From the NCBI GenBank assembly GCA_003952965.2, contig CM025856.1:13286386-13350385 (forward strand): a DNA stretch of 64,000 bases, given 5' to 3'. Below, in pieces: positions 11,536 through 24,384 of this stretch. This DNA comes from Morella rubra. Its lineage: Eukaryota; Streptophyta; Magnoliopsida; Fagales; Myricaceae. A program made the translations under genes and the position numbers. The notes beneath the pieces are model-generated. The model did no database searches. It was not told the DNA's origin and worked only from the letters and a program-made list of their open reading frames with translations. Every line of letters starts with the position of its first letter. The stretch's first letter is position 1.

Positions 11536-14500
11536 GTCAGTAATAACCACAAATGAATCTCCCTTGTCAATGGTTCAGCTTCATTTTTGTCCAGAAGATT
11601 AAGGAGACTAGGAAGGCTCCGAGCAAATGGAACAAAGAGAGCTTTGGCTTTGTCCAGAATAAAATTAAGAAACTCCATGATCAGTTGGACTTTGTGCAAG
11701 GGCTGCCACCATTGGACCAATCTAGGGAGGTGGAAATGAGTATTCAAGTGGATTTATGAGAAGCATTGAAAAGGGAGGAAGGCATTTGGAAGTAGAAATT
11801 TAGAGTCACGTGGTTGACTTCAATGAACCTCAATACAAAGTTCTTCCATCTGTCGACCATCATCCGGAGGCGGAAGAACAACATTGAAGCTTTCAAAAAT
11901 CAAGAAGGGGTATGGCTTCAAGAGAGGGAGGTTATTGGTAATCATGTGGTGGACTTTTTCTAGAATTTATATATGACCTCAGCCCCTATGATTGATGATG
12001 AAATTCGGGAGTTGGTTCCATCAATTATTTCTAGTGAGGATAATGAAGACCCCTGTGCTATCCTGAATGAGGAAGAGGTTTAAGCAACTGTTAATCAACT
12101 AGGGGCGATGAAGGCAATAGGCCTAGATGGAATGTCTGCACTTTTCTATCAGCACTATTGGAGTTCTATGGGAAAGGAGTTGGTTAACATGGTTCAACAC
12201 TTTTTTCGGTCAGGATATATGTTGAAACAGATAAATCACTAATTTATAGTTTTGATACCTAAAGTGAAGCACCCTATGAAAATTGAGCATTTATGCCTGA
12301 TAAGCCTCTGCAATGTGGCTTATAAAGTTGTGTCCAAAATTCTCACTGTGAGGCTCAAAAGGGTTATCTTCAAATTAATTTTTCCCTTCCAAGCTGCGTT
12401 TGTACCTGGCTGGCTCATTCAAGATGACTTCATCTTGAGCCAAGAAATTCTGCACTCTATGAAAGCTAAAAGGGGTAGGAAAGGGTTGATGGCTATGAAG
12501 CTAGATATGAAGAAGGCGTATGATAGGATGGAATGGAGTTTTCTTCTCTATGTGCTATGATGCTTCAGTTTCAATGAGAGGTGGATTGGTTGGGTCGAAA
12601 GTGTATCACCACTATTTCTTTTTATGTACTTTTGAATGGTACACCTTATGGTTTTTTCAACCCATCCTGTGGTCTTAGGCAAGGAGACCCTCTTTCTCCT
12701 TTTTTGTTTATCGTGGGTTCAAAGGTGCTGTGTAGACTTCTTTGCCGTGCTAAGTTACAAGGATCCCTTCATGGTACCAAAGTGACTTGGGCTAGACCAT
12801 CTATTTCTCACATCCTCTTTGCCGACGATCTAATTATCTTTTGTAGGGCTAACATAAAGCAAGCTACTGTCATTAACGGGGTGCTGGAGCTGTATGCTAG
12901 GTGGTCAGGGCAAAAAGTCAATAAGGGTAAATCTGCCTTATACTCCAGCAAGAACACACATCCAAAGGCTATGGAGTACCTTTGTGGTGTTTTTGCAGGT
13001 GAAAAAAATGGCTCTAAATAGTAAGTATTTAGGTCGCCCGCTGTTTATAAGCAGGTCCAAACGGAGAGCTTTTAAGGATGTCAAGGATAAGGTGTTGAGC
13101 AAATTGGCGGGTTGAAAATTGAGATCTCTTTCCTAGGCAGGAAGAACAACATTGATTTAGGCGATCGCAATAGCAATTCCTCTATATTGCATGTCCACCT
13201 TCTTGTTGCCCAAAGGATGGTGCGAAGAGATTGACATAATTCTTAAGGACTTCTGGTGGTATTTCTCCACTCAGAAAAAGAAAAATTTCACTCCGTGTGC
13301 TTGAGATTCTATTTGCCAACCTAAAGAACAAGGGAAATTGGGGCTGAGGAAGATATTCGAAACTAATCTTGCTTTGGTTGCAAAACTTAGTTGGAGATTT
13401 CTAAAACAGCCGGAGAGCCTTCAGGTTCAGATCTACAAACTCAAATACAGGATGCTTAATCCATTGTTGCATAGGCCGAACCTTGAGAATGTTTCGAGTA
13501 TATGGAAAGGCGTTATTCAAGCTGCTCCTTAGCTGTAGTTTGGACTTTGCATCTTGCCTCTTAATGGGAGTTCTGTTAAGATTAGAGAAGCACCGTGGCT
13601 TGCAGGGGGTCCTCTTTTTAAGCCATTTTGGAGTTTTGATAGTTCTGAAAATGTTGATATTCAGGTGGTCAACGATTTGGTATTTGTTGTAGAGGGTTAA
13701 TGGAACGTTCAGCTAAGCAGGACCCTTTTCTCCAAAGATTTTGTGGATGAGATTCTCAAAATGCCCGTGCCTAGTTCTTCTCGAAAGGATCAGTGGATCT
13801 GGACAAAGGAGTTGATGGGAGGTTATTTTGTTAAATCCGTCTTGGGAGCAAAACAAGCTCAGGGGGCGCCCACCAATCTTTTGATGGAAAGTACTTCCTG
13901 AAATATCTTGTGGAAGTTAAAAATTCAAGGCTGACTGAAACTTTTATTATGAAAAGTCGCAAAGGGTGCATTGAAAACCAAAGGGAGTTTGGGAAGGATT
14001 TTGCATAGGGAGGATGAAGATGTTTTTTATTGTCCTCTGTGTAGGCAAGCGACAAAAGATACTTTCCACCTCCTAATCTATTGCAGCGTGATAAGTATTG
14101 CTTGATGAGAATCCTTGGGGGTTGTGTAGATGGATTCTATTCTTTTTTCTACTCTGGCTAAGTTGATTAAGACTATTTTTCAAGTTGATTGTGCTTTTAA
14201 TATGAAGGAAAGGAACTTGCAAGCATTTGTTCTTAATGTGGCCATAGTGATGGATGTTATTTGGCACACTCGTAACAAAATGGTTCACCTTTCTGAACCG
14301 GTTAATACAGGGGACGTGGTTATGGCGATTAGACGCAGATATGTGAAACACACTGCTGCTTGGGTTGAAGTGGGCAGGAGTGCGAATCTTCATTGGAATC
14401 CACCTCAGCTGAGATTTTTGAAGCTTAACTCGGATGTTGCTGTTCGTTCAAACGGGTCTTACATAACTATCTAGGTAAGAGACTCTTTTATTTCCCTTTG

Positions 14501-14905
14501 GATGATATACACGGAACGATTAGTTACTATGAACTCCATTGTTGGTGAAGCGTTTGCTCTTGCGGAAGGGGTTTCCTTGGCTTGTAAGAGGAATTGGTGT
14601 CGAGCTATTTTTTAATGTGATTCTTTGCTCTTATTCAAGGATATTCTATCTACTGATCAGCCAAGTTTATGGGTTGTTGCTACCTTTGTGAATCACATTT
14701 CGGCTGAGCTTGTTGAGTGGAAGGTTGGTTGGGTTCCTAGGATATGTAATGAGTTGGCTCACAACTTAGCTAAGTGGGCAACCCAGTTTGGTGAGGAAGG
14801 GTTCTTTTCAGAGGGCAATATACTAAGCACATTCGATCTTGTGATATGCATGGTCTCTTTTAGTTGCTTTTTTAATAAGAGGTTTTATTTAGCATAAAAA
14901 AAAAA
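11536..14905 (+). mobile_element. Degenerate LINE (L1-type, reverse transcriptase + RNase H), right-arm copy
   Basis: This is the mirror of 3,226-6,595, with identical translations over the fragments compared. In order: pre-RT linker (11,553-11,759), RT fingers/palm (12,252-12,560, then 12,581-13,021 with LRQGDPLSPF and FADD), thumb (12,894-13,115), a zinc-finger-like region (13,338-14,110, with a Cys/His cluster near 14,030-14,100), and RNase H (14,130-14,897). A poly(A) tail follows at 14,896-14,905. The endonuclease part is absent. Stops or shifts occur near 11,757, 12,080, 12,240, 12,560-12,580, 13,115, 13,530, 13,900, 14,472 and 14,612, so it is dead. It was already decayed before the inverted duplication, because both arms share the same lesions. 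Confidence 0.9.
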
Positions 14906-15357
14906 CAATCTATAAAGAAGCATTGATTCATACATGCTTCAGTCTTTACGTCACTAATAACCACCTCTATCTTATAATTGAATGAAGAAATCTCTCTCTT
15001 TCTTTATCCCTCGTCCCAACAATTCCTAATAAAAAATTGAGTAAGTGATGCCTTCAAGCTTTAAGCTAACCTCCGTTCTAGACTTTGAACTCGCTAAAAG
15101 CAAGACGTTTTGAAAAGAACAAAGCGTATTTTTCTAACAAACCTTTTAATAGTGTGTGGAACAAGAATTTTTTCTTCGGAATGAGTAATAAAATCATATT
15201 GTAAAAAAAAAATTACGTAGTAATTTAAAATTTTGTCACCAATTTGGTCCAAAATCTACAAAAATAATCCTCTAAATAAAAGTGTCTCCTAATTAAAAAA
15301 TATCCCCGCATTAAAATTACTTACCATTTATCAATTTATCAAAAAAAGAAAAAGAAA
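14906..15357. other. AT-rich gene-free stretch, right arm
   Basis: This is the partner of 2,768-3,225. The part at 15,120-15,357 is a dense difference patch between arms. No gene or element is recognised. Confidence 0.45.
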
Positions 15358-16694
15358 AAATTGGCAATATGGTCACTAAATTCATACCACGCTAACGATT
15401 CAGTCACTGAGTTTCATTTTTTTACTTTATGATCACTGAGTCCATACCCATGTGACGATTGAGTCCTACCGTCTATATTCCGTCAATTCATTTAACGGAA
15501 CCCCATGCCACATCAGCGCTAGTTTCATGCCAAGCCATCATCTCCTTCACGCACTATTTCTAAATCTCTCATGGCAGACCTAGTCATCGTCTCCTCAGGC
15601 CATTCCTTCGAACGCACCTGTGTTCGATCCTGCCAAGCCCTTGGCTTCACACCTACTCTGGTGGACTCGTCCAAGCCCAATTTCTCCTCTGTATTCCCTA
15701 ACCTCGCCCTTAAATCTACCATTCTCAGCTAGTGCGAGAATTTCTTGATGGACCCTCCAAAACCCACCTATTACATTAAAGAAACATAAACATGATGGTG
15801 GGTTTCACATATCCAAACTCATTTTTTAAGTTTCTCCTGAAGTTTATACTTTATCTTATTTGCAATAAATGAATTCTCTGCAGGGATCATTGTTTTAACA
15901 GGGCTCTTAGAATCTTGTGCACGTGGGGCATGTTCTGGTTACCATGGGATTTATGGTCTGAGATCCAAAATGAATTATTTACTAATTTGTTCTACAGGGA
16001 GTTAAGTTATGAAGACAATAAGCGTGAACAAGTTGACATCTGCTGGCTGCAAAGTGAAAATATGGATTGAGGATTGGTTTGCCCAGCTAAACAATAAAAT
16101 GGGAGTGATTTGAAGAAAATCGAGACTGTTGGGTGCTACCTCATCGAGATTTGAAAAGCTGTTGGAATGGATTTGGAAGGAGGAAAAGTTGAATTTTTGT
16201 GGTCGTCGAAGGAGATTAATTCAAGGGCATATGGGTACTGGCCTATTGTTATGGATATAGCTCGAAGGAATGGGAATCGTTCCTCCCCTGATCGATGTTT
16301 TGAAGGGGGGATTCCTTGAGGGGTAGGAGCACAATTGTAGTGCACTCTTTCGTGTAGCTCTTGATGATGGGAACAAGACCGCAATTCACTCGGTGCTCGG
16401 ACACAGGTACGTTCGAAAGAGTGACATGAAACTGTGTGTTTAGTTTGTGCTGTGTGTTGTTTAGCATTGAGGATTTTAATTTACAAGACTAAACGCAACG
16501 TTTTATTAAACTCAGATATGACGTGTTCAAATGCTGACGTGGTATGGGGTTTCGTTAAATGGATTGACGGAACATGGACCGTAGGACCCAATTGTCACAT
16601 GGGTATAGACTCAGTGATCATAAAGTAAAAAAATGAAATTTAGTGACTAAATTGTCAGCGTGATATAAACCTAGTGACTATATTGTCAATTTCC
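15358..16694. mobile_element. Mutator-like non-autonomous element with long terminal inverted repeats (right-arm copy)
   Basis: This mirrors 1,428-2,767. The terminal inverted repeats are at about 15,358-15,520 and 16,525-16,694. On the plus strand the interior contains a TTCTACAG acceptor-like site near 16,000. An open stretch follows (about 16,011-16,111) encoding KVKIWIEDWFAQ, and another (about 16,190-16,318) encodes AYGYWPIVMDIARR. These look like remains of a captured coding sequence, but I cannot name the donor. No transposase is present. Confidence 0.6.
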
Positions 16695-18115
16695 CAAAAA
16701 AATATAGAAAAAGCTTAATCAATAAGATGTTTGTAGATAAATTTTTTCAATCAATGAAACATAAGGCAAACTGGTTAGTATATTTGTGTGTTGATGAAAT
16801 TCCTTTCCAAACTAAATCAAATTGAGTTGTAATTTGTTTGATCAAAGCGTTCAAGAGTTTAAAATCTTCTCGCTTGCATGCCACTTGATGTTGGCTCAAG
16901 CAACACCTGCGATGAGTTATAGAGTGTTTCCGTTTGTCTGTCGCTTGCCCTTTGCTCGAGCGAAGTGAATAGATGAGTTATAGATTGTTCTCACTCACCT
17001 GACACTTGATCCTGGCTCAAGGGAAGCCTTCACAGATTGATTGCATCCGATTGTTGCTTAACCTTGACTCGAGCGGGAACAGACGATTTTTAGAAAACTC
17101 TATTTTTTAGAGTTCTATTTGGGGTACAATTTAATGTAACCTTTAAACACCATGTGCAGTCGTCACTTAACGTTATAGAGCACAAGTTAAACATCCTATA
17201 AGCCTCCATTTTGAGAGAGAAAAATACCTTAAGGACTTATAACCTAACTTGATTAGAGTTTCTCTCGTTCAATCATCATTGATACCAACCCTCAGTTGTA
17301 AAGCTTCCAGAGTGTTTAAGAAATTTGGTTGCCGGAGTTTTGGTGTTGAAGAACGAGTTTGTTCACAAAAGAGCCTATAAGAAAAATCTCAGAGGTCTGA
17401 GGTGGTTGCCATATAGAGCGGGTCTAAATAGCATTCTTAGATTACTATATCGGATTGTCGGAGTCAGCAAAGAAGTTTTGCCAGTGTCTGATATCGGAGT
17501 CTGTCATAGTTATTAAAGTTTTCCAATGTCTTGAATATTAGTTATCAGAGTGCAAAATGAATTTTGCTGTGTTTGAATCACTGTTTGTAAGGTTTTCTTC
17601 TTGGTGAATTTTCGAGAGCGCAATAGTCTAAAGTGGGTTTTCTTTTAAAAGAGAAGCTGAGGGCACATGGGAAACCCGATCCATAAGGTACACAACTTTT
17701 TGTTTCTTTGACCTCTTTCTTCTTTCTCAAATAGATAAAATCGTACTCCCTCATGCAATATTAGTTGCAATTTTTCATTCACCCTTTAGAGTTTTTACGC
17801 GTGAATCGGATCTAAATGAAAATGACAAAGGCTTCAAAACATACGTTGAGGGTCTTCAGATAGCTTGCATTTTCTTTTCTTCCCAATTTATATGGCAAAA
17901 TGGTCTTTTAACATGGGTTAAGAGGTTACAGGACATAGTTTTATAGAGGGTGAATTACAATGAGTGATAGTTTAAGGGATAATTAAGAAAAAGGATGATA
18001 GTTCGTAGGAAGTTATTGTAATTTGTCATATTCATGTGTAATCCGCGTGGGACGGATTCCGTTCAAATTGTCATGTCTCATGCTTATACTTACCTCAAAG
18101 GCTCACTTATAGTAA
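16695..18115. repeat. Outer part of right arm, LTR-like repeat sequence, unclassified
   Basis: This is the partner of 1-1,427 and contains the same reiterated CTCGAGC-core motifs (about 16,860-17,080). A dense difference patch lies at about 17,490-17,600. No host gene is visible. Confidence 0.3.
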
Positions 18116-18429
18116 TCGTATGAACAAAAACGAGGATTACAACACAATTTTTCCTTCTACTAAGGTTTACTCATTTGCCCTTAATTTGCTTAGCAAAATA
18201 TTTGTAAATAACATGGGTATTTTTTATGAGAAAGTTTTGAAAACGAATTAAAGATTAAAATGCGGTCTTCAGGAACATAAAGAAATTACCATATAATTAG
18301 TAGTAGTCTTAAAAACGTCTCAAGAATTTGATTATGTAATTAGGTTAAAACTTAATAAAAAATTAAAAAGGTAAAATTAGAAAGAAACAATAAATGAGCG
18401 AAAAGCTTTTCATTATTAACGCGGTTTCA
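18116..18429. other. Gene-free AT-rich stretch beyond the palindrome
   Basis: This is the first sequence outside the visible palindrome. No ORF, element end or repeat was recognised. Whether it also has an inverted partner left of the window cannot be seen. Confidence 0.4.
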
Positions 18430-19900
18430 AAATATGTCCTTCTTAAGGACTACAAAAGGAGGCCTATAGTTACAAAAGTGTGAGTGTTCTAAGGCTCACT
18501 TAGCCTATAGAACCGTGTTTCAAAAGACATAAGTTTTAACATTTACAACATAAAAATATAAGGAAACTGAAAACTATACTACACCCCTAATCCTTCCTCC
18601 TCTTCGGTGTCGGAGGTAAGGTCTACCACACCAACGTCCAGCGAGACTTGGCTACACTCCACCAGGGAGCCAAGAAAGAAGGGTAGGGACTATAGGCTTG
18701 GGTGGGACATCCACCAAGCTGAAATCCTTGAGTCTCAGTAATGGAGGGTCTTTGAGATACTAGTGGGGCATGTACTCTACTAAGATCTCAAAGTTATCCG
18801 AGATCCAGGCCTGGATCTTAAGGACGATGACGTAGGGGTCCATGTCGATAATCTGCTCACTCTTGACAAGCTTCGTATTCTTGTAATCGTAGATATACAC
18901 AAACCAAAGAATAAAAGAGTAAACAGATGTGATCATCATAGATGCCGGTAAACAAATGTAACAAATGTGATATTCAATTAGTGCAATGTTCATGAATAAC
19001 AATGATATGCACTATTTCCTTTGATTTTGAGGCATTCTTGATGCCTGCTCTATTCACCCCCAAGTTGGGTTGTGAGTCCCTCATCTCCTCGCGGGACTTG
19101 TCCCGTGTCATATACACCAAGAACCGATCTATTGGCATAAATGCCCCAATAGGAGCCTACCCACTCCCTGTAGTTCGGGGTTGCACTCTCCCCGATGTGA
19201 CCTGTACCGTCACCCTCTTTTCTTGGGAACCACCTCAGTGGGTTTAGTTTTCTCTCGCTTGTTTTTCTCTCTCATAATGTGTATGTATATGAATGCTCAA
19301 ACATAAAAAGAGAAGTAAGGTTCAAACATTCATAGCATTAAATCCTAAAGAATAGAATAAATGAAAGTTTAAACACTTAGGTGTAAAACCAAATAACTAT
19401 ATCGTTTATTTAGTTTTTGTTTCTAGTGGACTATCAATGACCTTTTCTTTTTCCTAAGGTTATATCAGATTTTTATTTACTTATTTATGTCTTTAATTCT
19501 TTCTTGAATTTCTAGTATTTTCTACAATACAATTATTCCATTATTTAACTCTTTTTTTCCTTAATCATTTATCGTTTAAGAAATTAACTAAATAATATTT
19601 TCATTGATTATACATTGTTTGGACCTTTTGGGTCCTATTGGACTCTAATGGCCCAGACTTTCTATTTTTTAAAACTTCCAAGGTTCATTTAGGGTAAGGT
19701 CCATTGAGAACAAGGACCTGTGAGGCCCCGATAACTCGATGACTCAAGGGCTTCCCGTATTGCAGGGTAGGCGTACACAGCCATAAATCCGATGTGAACT
19801 GGACAGTACCCCCGTACCCAGAGTGACCGAGACTGCCCAGACCCCAAACAGGAGACCCCTTCACGTAGGGGGCCGTCGATATAGATGACCTTTAACATGC
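18430..19900 (-). repeat. Unclassified dispersed repeat, copy A
   Basis: This is collinear with copy B at 52,197-53,400. Three blocks match. The first is a minus-strand coding-like block (18,590-18,880) reading D-DPYVIVLKIQAWI, then a YLKDP motif; copy B has DPYIVVVKLWTYI and the same YLKDP. The second is a block at 19,065-19,110 with GTCCCTC and GTCCCGTG, and the third is a block with GTACCGTCACC near 19,203. Copy A is followed by a GC-richer tract (19,700-19,890). The layout suggests part of a retrotransposon, but no reverse transcriptase, integrase or LTR pair was found, so the class is open. Confidence 0.6.
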
Positions 19901-22900
19901 AGATTAGTTAATGAGTGTCATGGTCAAGATACCAAAATTATTTTATATTGCTATTAAAAATAAGAGCTCAAAAAAAGTCTTGATATAATTCCAAATACTC
20001 ATCGAAATTCTAGTGGATAATTTCTCATCGCTAAAAAGTACTCTAACATCTATGATATTATTACATTATATTTTCTCTAATTCTAAAATACTTTCATCTT
20101 ATAACTATTTCTTAAAGAAAACAAACTATCGCAAGAGAAACCATGTTATATAAGATGGTAACTATGAGTAATATAACTGTCTGTTATGTCTGCCAAATCA
20201 TCTAGTATTATAGTCCAAAATGTAGTAAATCCAATACAGTGAAAGTATTGCTGATATATTTAGGAATCTCAAAATGATCAACAACATCAAACATCATCAC
20301 TCCATCGTAATCTGACAAATCCTCAGCGGTAACGAGAGCAGTCTTATGTGTAATTTATTATGAGCTTGAAGAAAAAGATCTTGATCTACAAGACATTGCA
20401 ATTAACCTTCATATGAATCACATGCCTCGGCCGAGATAAAGTACCCGCCACAATAATACACCATCATCCACTCACCACATATATTTCCTCTATCGTCATG
20501 AGGTAGTAGATGCAGAGAGAAGACTCTACTCTATATTCTCAGCTGCTGTCTGCCATCTAGGTGCTAGTGTAACAGCTCCATATCCTGTTTAAAAACTATC
20601 ACACAGCAGGTCTCCTCTAAACCCTTACCCTCTCATCTATCTTCTCATTGAAATCTTTTGCGATGCGAAATTTTGTAACATGTGTTCCATATAGGGGATG
20701 TGAATAGCAGTGAGAAGATACCACACAAATCCAGTTAGCACAAACACGCACGGGAACAAGACACAGAACAGTACGTGCAAAGAGCTTTGCTCTCAATCAC
20801 CTATCCCTATGAGTCACGTGCAATTATATATAATCATTATACCCGCTGTCTCTAGTCACACAACCACCTATGAGTAAACCCCATCAGAAACATCTCCGTG
20901 CCATGTGTTTGTCATAGGTCTCTAGATTGCCCTAATACCTTTAATCCGATCCCTCACAGAGCGCACAAGTAAAGATTGACAACGCGTAATAGTTCGTCCG
21001 AAGCGTGCTTTCAACAACTCACGAACAAGAACGATATCCTAAGAAATTAGAGAAACTACTTCATCATAACTCTCCACACCTATCTCTCTAATCATCCTCG
21101 CTACACAAGCTTTGCTATTAAGAGAGATATAAATTCAATATTCGTCTCCATACTCTATACTCGGCAACCGCATAATCTCTCGAGGGTAGATGCAACTGTA
21201 ACAACTCAAACATCAAAGTGAGAGCCATTCTAGAGTCTTTACATTAACTAGGTCAAATATTGCAACTAATCCGCAACATAAGCTAGATGCCCATTAAAAC
21301 ATCCACTAATCATGAGACAACGAACAACTCATATAATCCTATAGAAATGCCGAAGTTAACCATGGCCAGGTTGATTGCAGTAATCACACAATAACGAGCC
21401 TAAATTGCAAGCCGAATCTAAACGGAGATGAGAGAAGAACCCAGCTATCCTTCGATTACTCTTCACGACTGTCACTCGTCCGCTTATAGGCCGAAAGCTA
21501 AGAGAACAGTCTTTATAGATAACTCCACTCTATATCACATTCCCTAATTATGGGAAAAACTAAACACGTATATACAAATCACCATATAACGCAAAAGGCA
21601 TCAAAATACGAGAAGAGAGGAAAAAATAGGGCCGCAGTGAAAGATTACCGTCCCTACCTGTGGCTTGAGAGTAACAATAGGTGTTACAAACACGTAATGC
21701 CAGAACATCACCCACGAGGAAAAGACACCCCGACTATCTCATACCTCTCCTCCTTTAACACAATCGGCTACTCTGAGGCGGTGCAAACAGGGGTCTGGCC
21801 GGTAGGCAGTCGTTTATCCCGTTCACGTACCGCGCCCGCGCGTGCGAGCCCTTCTGATTCAGCAGCGTCTCATTGCTCTGCGTACAAATCAATCACCGCT
21901 TTAATGTAAACATTAACCAAACGAAAGCGTCACCCGACAGCACGCCATAGTGATCTACTTGTCCAGGTAAAGCTTCATCTATAATATATATGTGATATCG
22001 TTCTACAATCATCTTACTCCCAGACCTAAATCATATTATAATTACCTCTTCAGAATGTGGATCTATATGTCCCACATTTATGGACGACAATAGTGCAACA
22101 TTACATGACATACGTTATGCATACTAACTATATATTGATAATCGTCGCTTTAGCAGATGCTCTCTTCTAAATAAAAGTGAAACCATTATGTATTGAATTT
22201 ATCTCTATAATAATTAAAAATATAAAGAAAAAAATCAAAGGAGTATCATAACTATAAGCATATTTCTTAAAGAGAGGTATAATGATCCACTCAAGATGGA
22301 TATCTGAGAAAATGACCTTAATGGATATAACCTAAATTTTCATTTTTTTTCCAGTTAAACCAAAATAAGTGTCTCGTACGACCGAAAGGACTAATTAATC
22401 CATGGGTAAAGTCTCAACGGCGCCATCGTCATATATGCGCAAGATGGAGCACTCAAGTATCTAACTATTATACTAGGTATCACCCATATAATTTTATAAT
22501 TCGAGATGAGTAGCACTCTATATCTTTATTTTGTGTGACTAAGAATAATTGGGTATACAAGAGATGTGAGATGATACATAATAATTGATATAGAGATAAT
22601 CAATTGAGAAAATGATAAAAGAAAGAATATATTAGAAAAAAAATACGAATCTAAGGTTATGTAATTAACTATAAATAACAAAGTTTTAAATAAATTACAA
22701 ATTTTGGAAACTACCGGAGGCACGACCGCTCTAGTTATCCGAACACGACCAAGTCGACATACTATAACGTTGTACGAAACGACAATCATCACCGCTGTAC
22801 GTGGTATAATAGTTTCGGTCAATATAAGCGACTAAAACTCGCCCACAGAGATAGACAGATCATTCACTAAAATATCATAATTCTTCTACTCACCGAGCTT

Positions 22901-23699
22901 CTCCTGAATTATATGGCATGTACTATCCTAATATCACAGATTCAAGCAAAAACAATGGGGGGTGACATAACACATTAGTAAAATCACGTAGAGTTCGTCC
23001 ACAGGCTACTACACGAGAGACCAGTAAAGTAATACACTCTTACACCTTCGAATCCCATTGATTCTAGTTGTGAAGTACGTGCCGGTTAAGATACACTTCT
23101 CACTGAGCACAAGATCACAAATGTATAAGCAAATAAACCCAAAAAAATATACCAACACCCAGGAAGATTTAAAAAAATCAACAAAAAAAAGAAGAAAAAA
23201 TTAAAAATACTTTTAGCAATATGTAATACTGATTATATAGAAAATGTATCAACCTGCTCTTCATCATATCACCTAGGAACTCTATTATTAAGTTAAAGTT
23301 ACCGTTATCACTTAAATTGCGAGATACTTCTTTATCTATATATCTATTATTTATATATTTTTTTATATTCTATAGTTCTGCAGAGCGCGATTTTAGTGAA
23401 TCGTTGTCAAGTCATGATCAAAACCATGAGTCAGACAACAGTAAGATTCAAGCTCATGCAAGCATTAAATTTTTTTCTGCCGGGCTAGGAATTGTAAAAT
23501 ATAATATATGAATGAAGAGACTGGACATATATAGAAGAGGAAACACATTACAAACAAAGAAATAGACTAGATCTAGAGATAAAATAGAATAAATCGACAC
23601 TCACCACACAAAATCCGCCACAAACAGCATCCAAAAGCCAAACCAAAACAGGAGCAGTATCAATTACATTACAATCAATCTTATAACTTCGAAAATTAA
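19901..23699. other. About 3.8 kb with no recognisable content and atypical texture
   Basis: No gene, transposon domain or internal repeat was recognised on either strand. The longest ORF is 119 codons (21,550-21,909) with no domain, and a GC-rich patch occurs at 21,770-21,900. CpG dinucleotides are frequent (for example at 20,950-21,040 and 21,600-21,900), unlike the CpG-poor neighbouring repeats and introns. The texture resembles noisy consensus sequence or very old unconstrained DNA. Confidence 0.4.
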
Positions 23700-24384
23700 G
23701 TGTTTTTTTTCTTCTAATAAATAAGGGATAAGACAGTAAGAAGCCTAGGACCTTCTAATGGTGCAATCATAGTGGCACTTAATTGTACTTAAATTGTTAA
23801 GAAATTTGTACAAGTTCTAATTGATAGTTTATACGGAATTAAACTAAAACAAACAACACATTTTCAACAAAACATCAATCAGGATTATAATTGCAATTGC
23901 GGATTCGATTACTTACCTTTGATATAGTAATTCGGGAATCCATAAGTTTCAACCTGCTTCACGATCCAATTCAAAGCTCCAGCGATTCAGAATAGAATAG
24001 TAACACAATGTCTTGCCTCCTAAGGATTTATGTCACTCTCCTTTTAGGATTTCTCTAATAGGTTCTGATGGCCAACCCCTTGAATATAACAATTATATTT
24101 ATAGGCCTTGGGAAACCCTAGAGAGAGCATGAGACATAGGATCCTTAGGATCTCAAATTCCAGCCGTAGGATTAAACTGAAGAACTCTTCTTCTAATAAA
24201 ATTAGGGCTTCTACTAATTACAATCAAGTCCATCAACATATTGTAATTGACCCCTGAAATTTGAGATTATTGCAAATATGCCCATTTTACATACAATTAA
24301 TTCCTTTCACCAAACTATATTCCATATGAGATATTAGGACTGGATTAATCATTTGGTTATCAAGAGCACATAATTCTAACACTA
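23700..24384 (-). mobile_element. Possible copia-type LTR fragment
   Basis: Read on the minus strand, the stretch starts at 24,384 with TGTTAGAATTATGTGCTC, a common plant copia LTR opening. It contains promoter-like AT-rich sequence around 24,090. The far boundary near 23,700 is uncertain. No target duplication and no internal region were found, so a solo LTR is possible. Confidence 0.3.

Larger units (their letters stand above)
9105..18115. repeat. Right arm of the giant inverted repeat
   Basis: This is the reverse complement of 1-9,056 and carries the same nested elements in the opposite orientation. At the difference patches the right arm often has shorter homopolymers, for example near 10,240-10,290 and 10,570-10,790, which resembles sequencing or consensus error more than base substitution. 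After 18,115 the sequence runs on into DNA for which no left-hand partner can be seen because the window starts there. Confidence 0.97.

Noticed and set aside
493-17516. Mirrored sets of short ORFs on both strands as possible divergent gene pairs
   Set aside because: They are reflections of one another across the palindrome, overlap in several frames, and mostly fall inside the LINE, the Mutator-like element or unclassified repeats. They are not independent genes.
21550-21909. 119-codon ORF as a real gene
   Set aside because: It lies in the texture-shifted region, has no domain, biased composition in its last third and no gene-like context.
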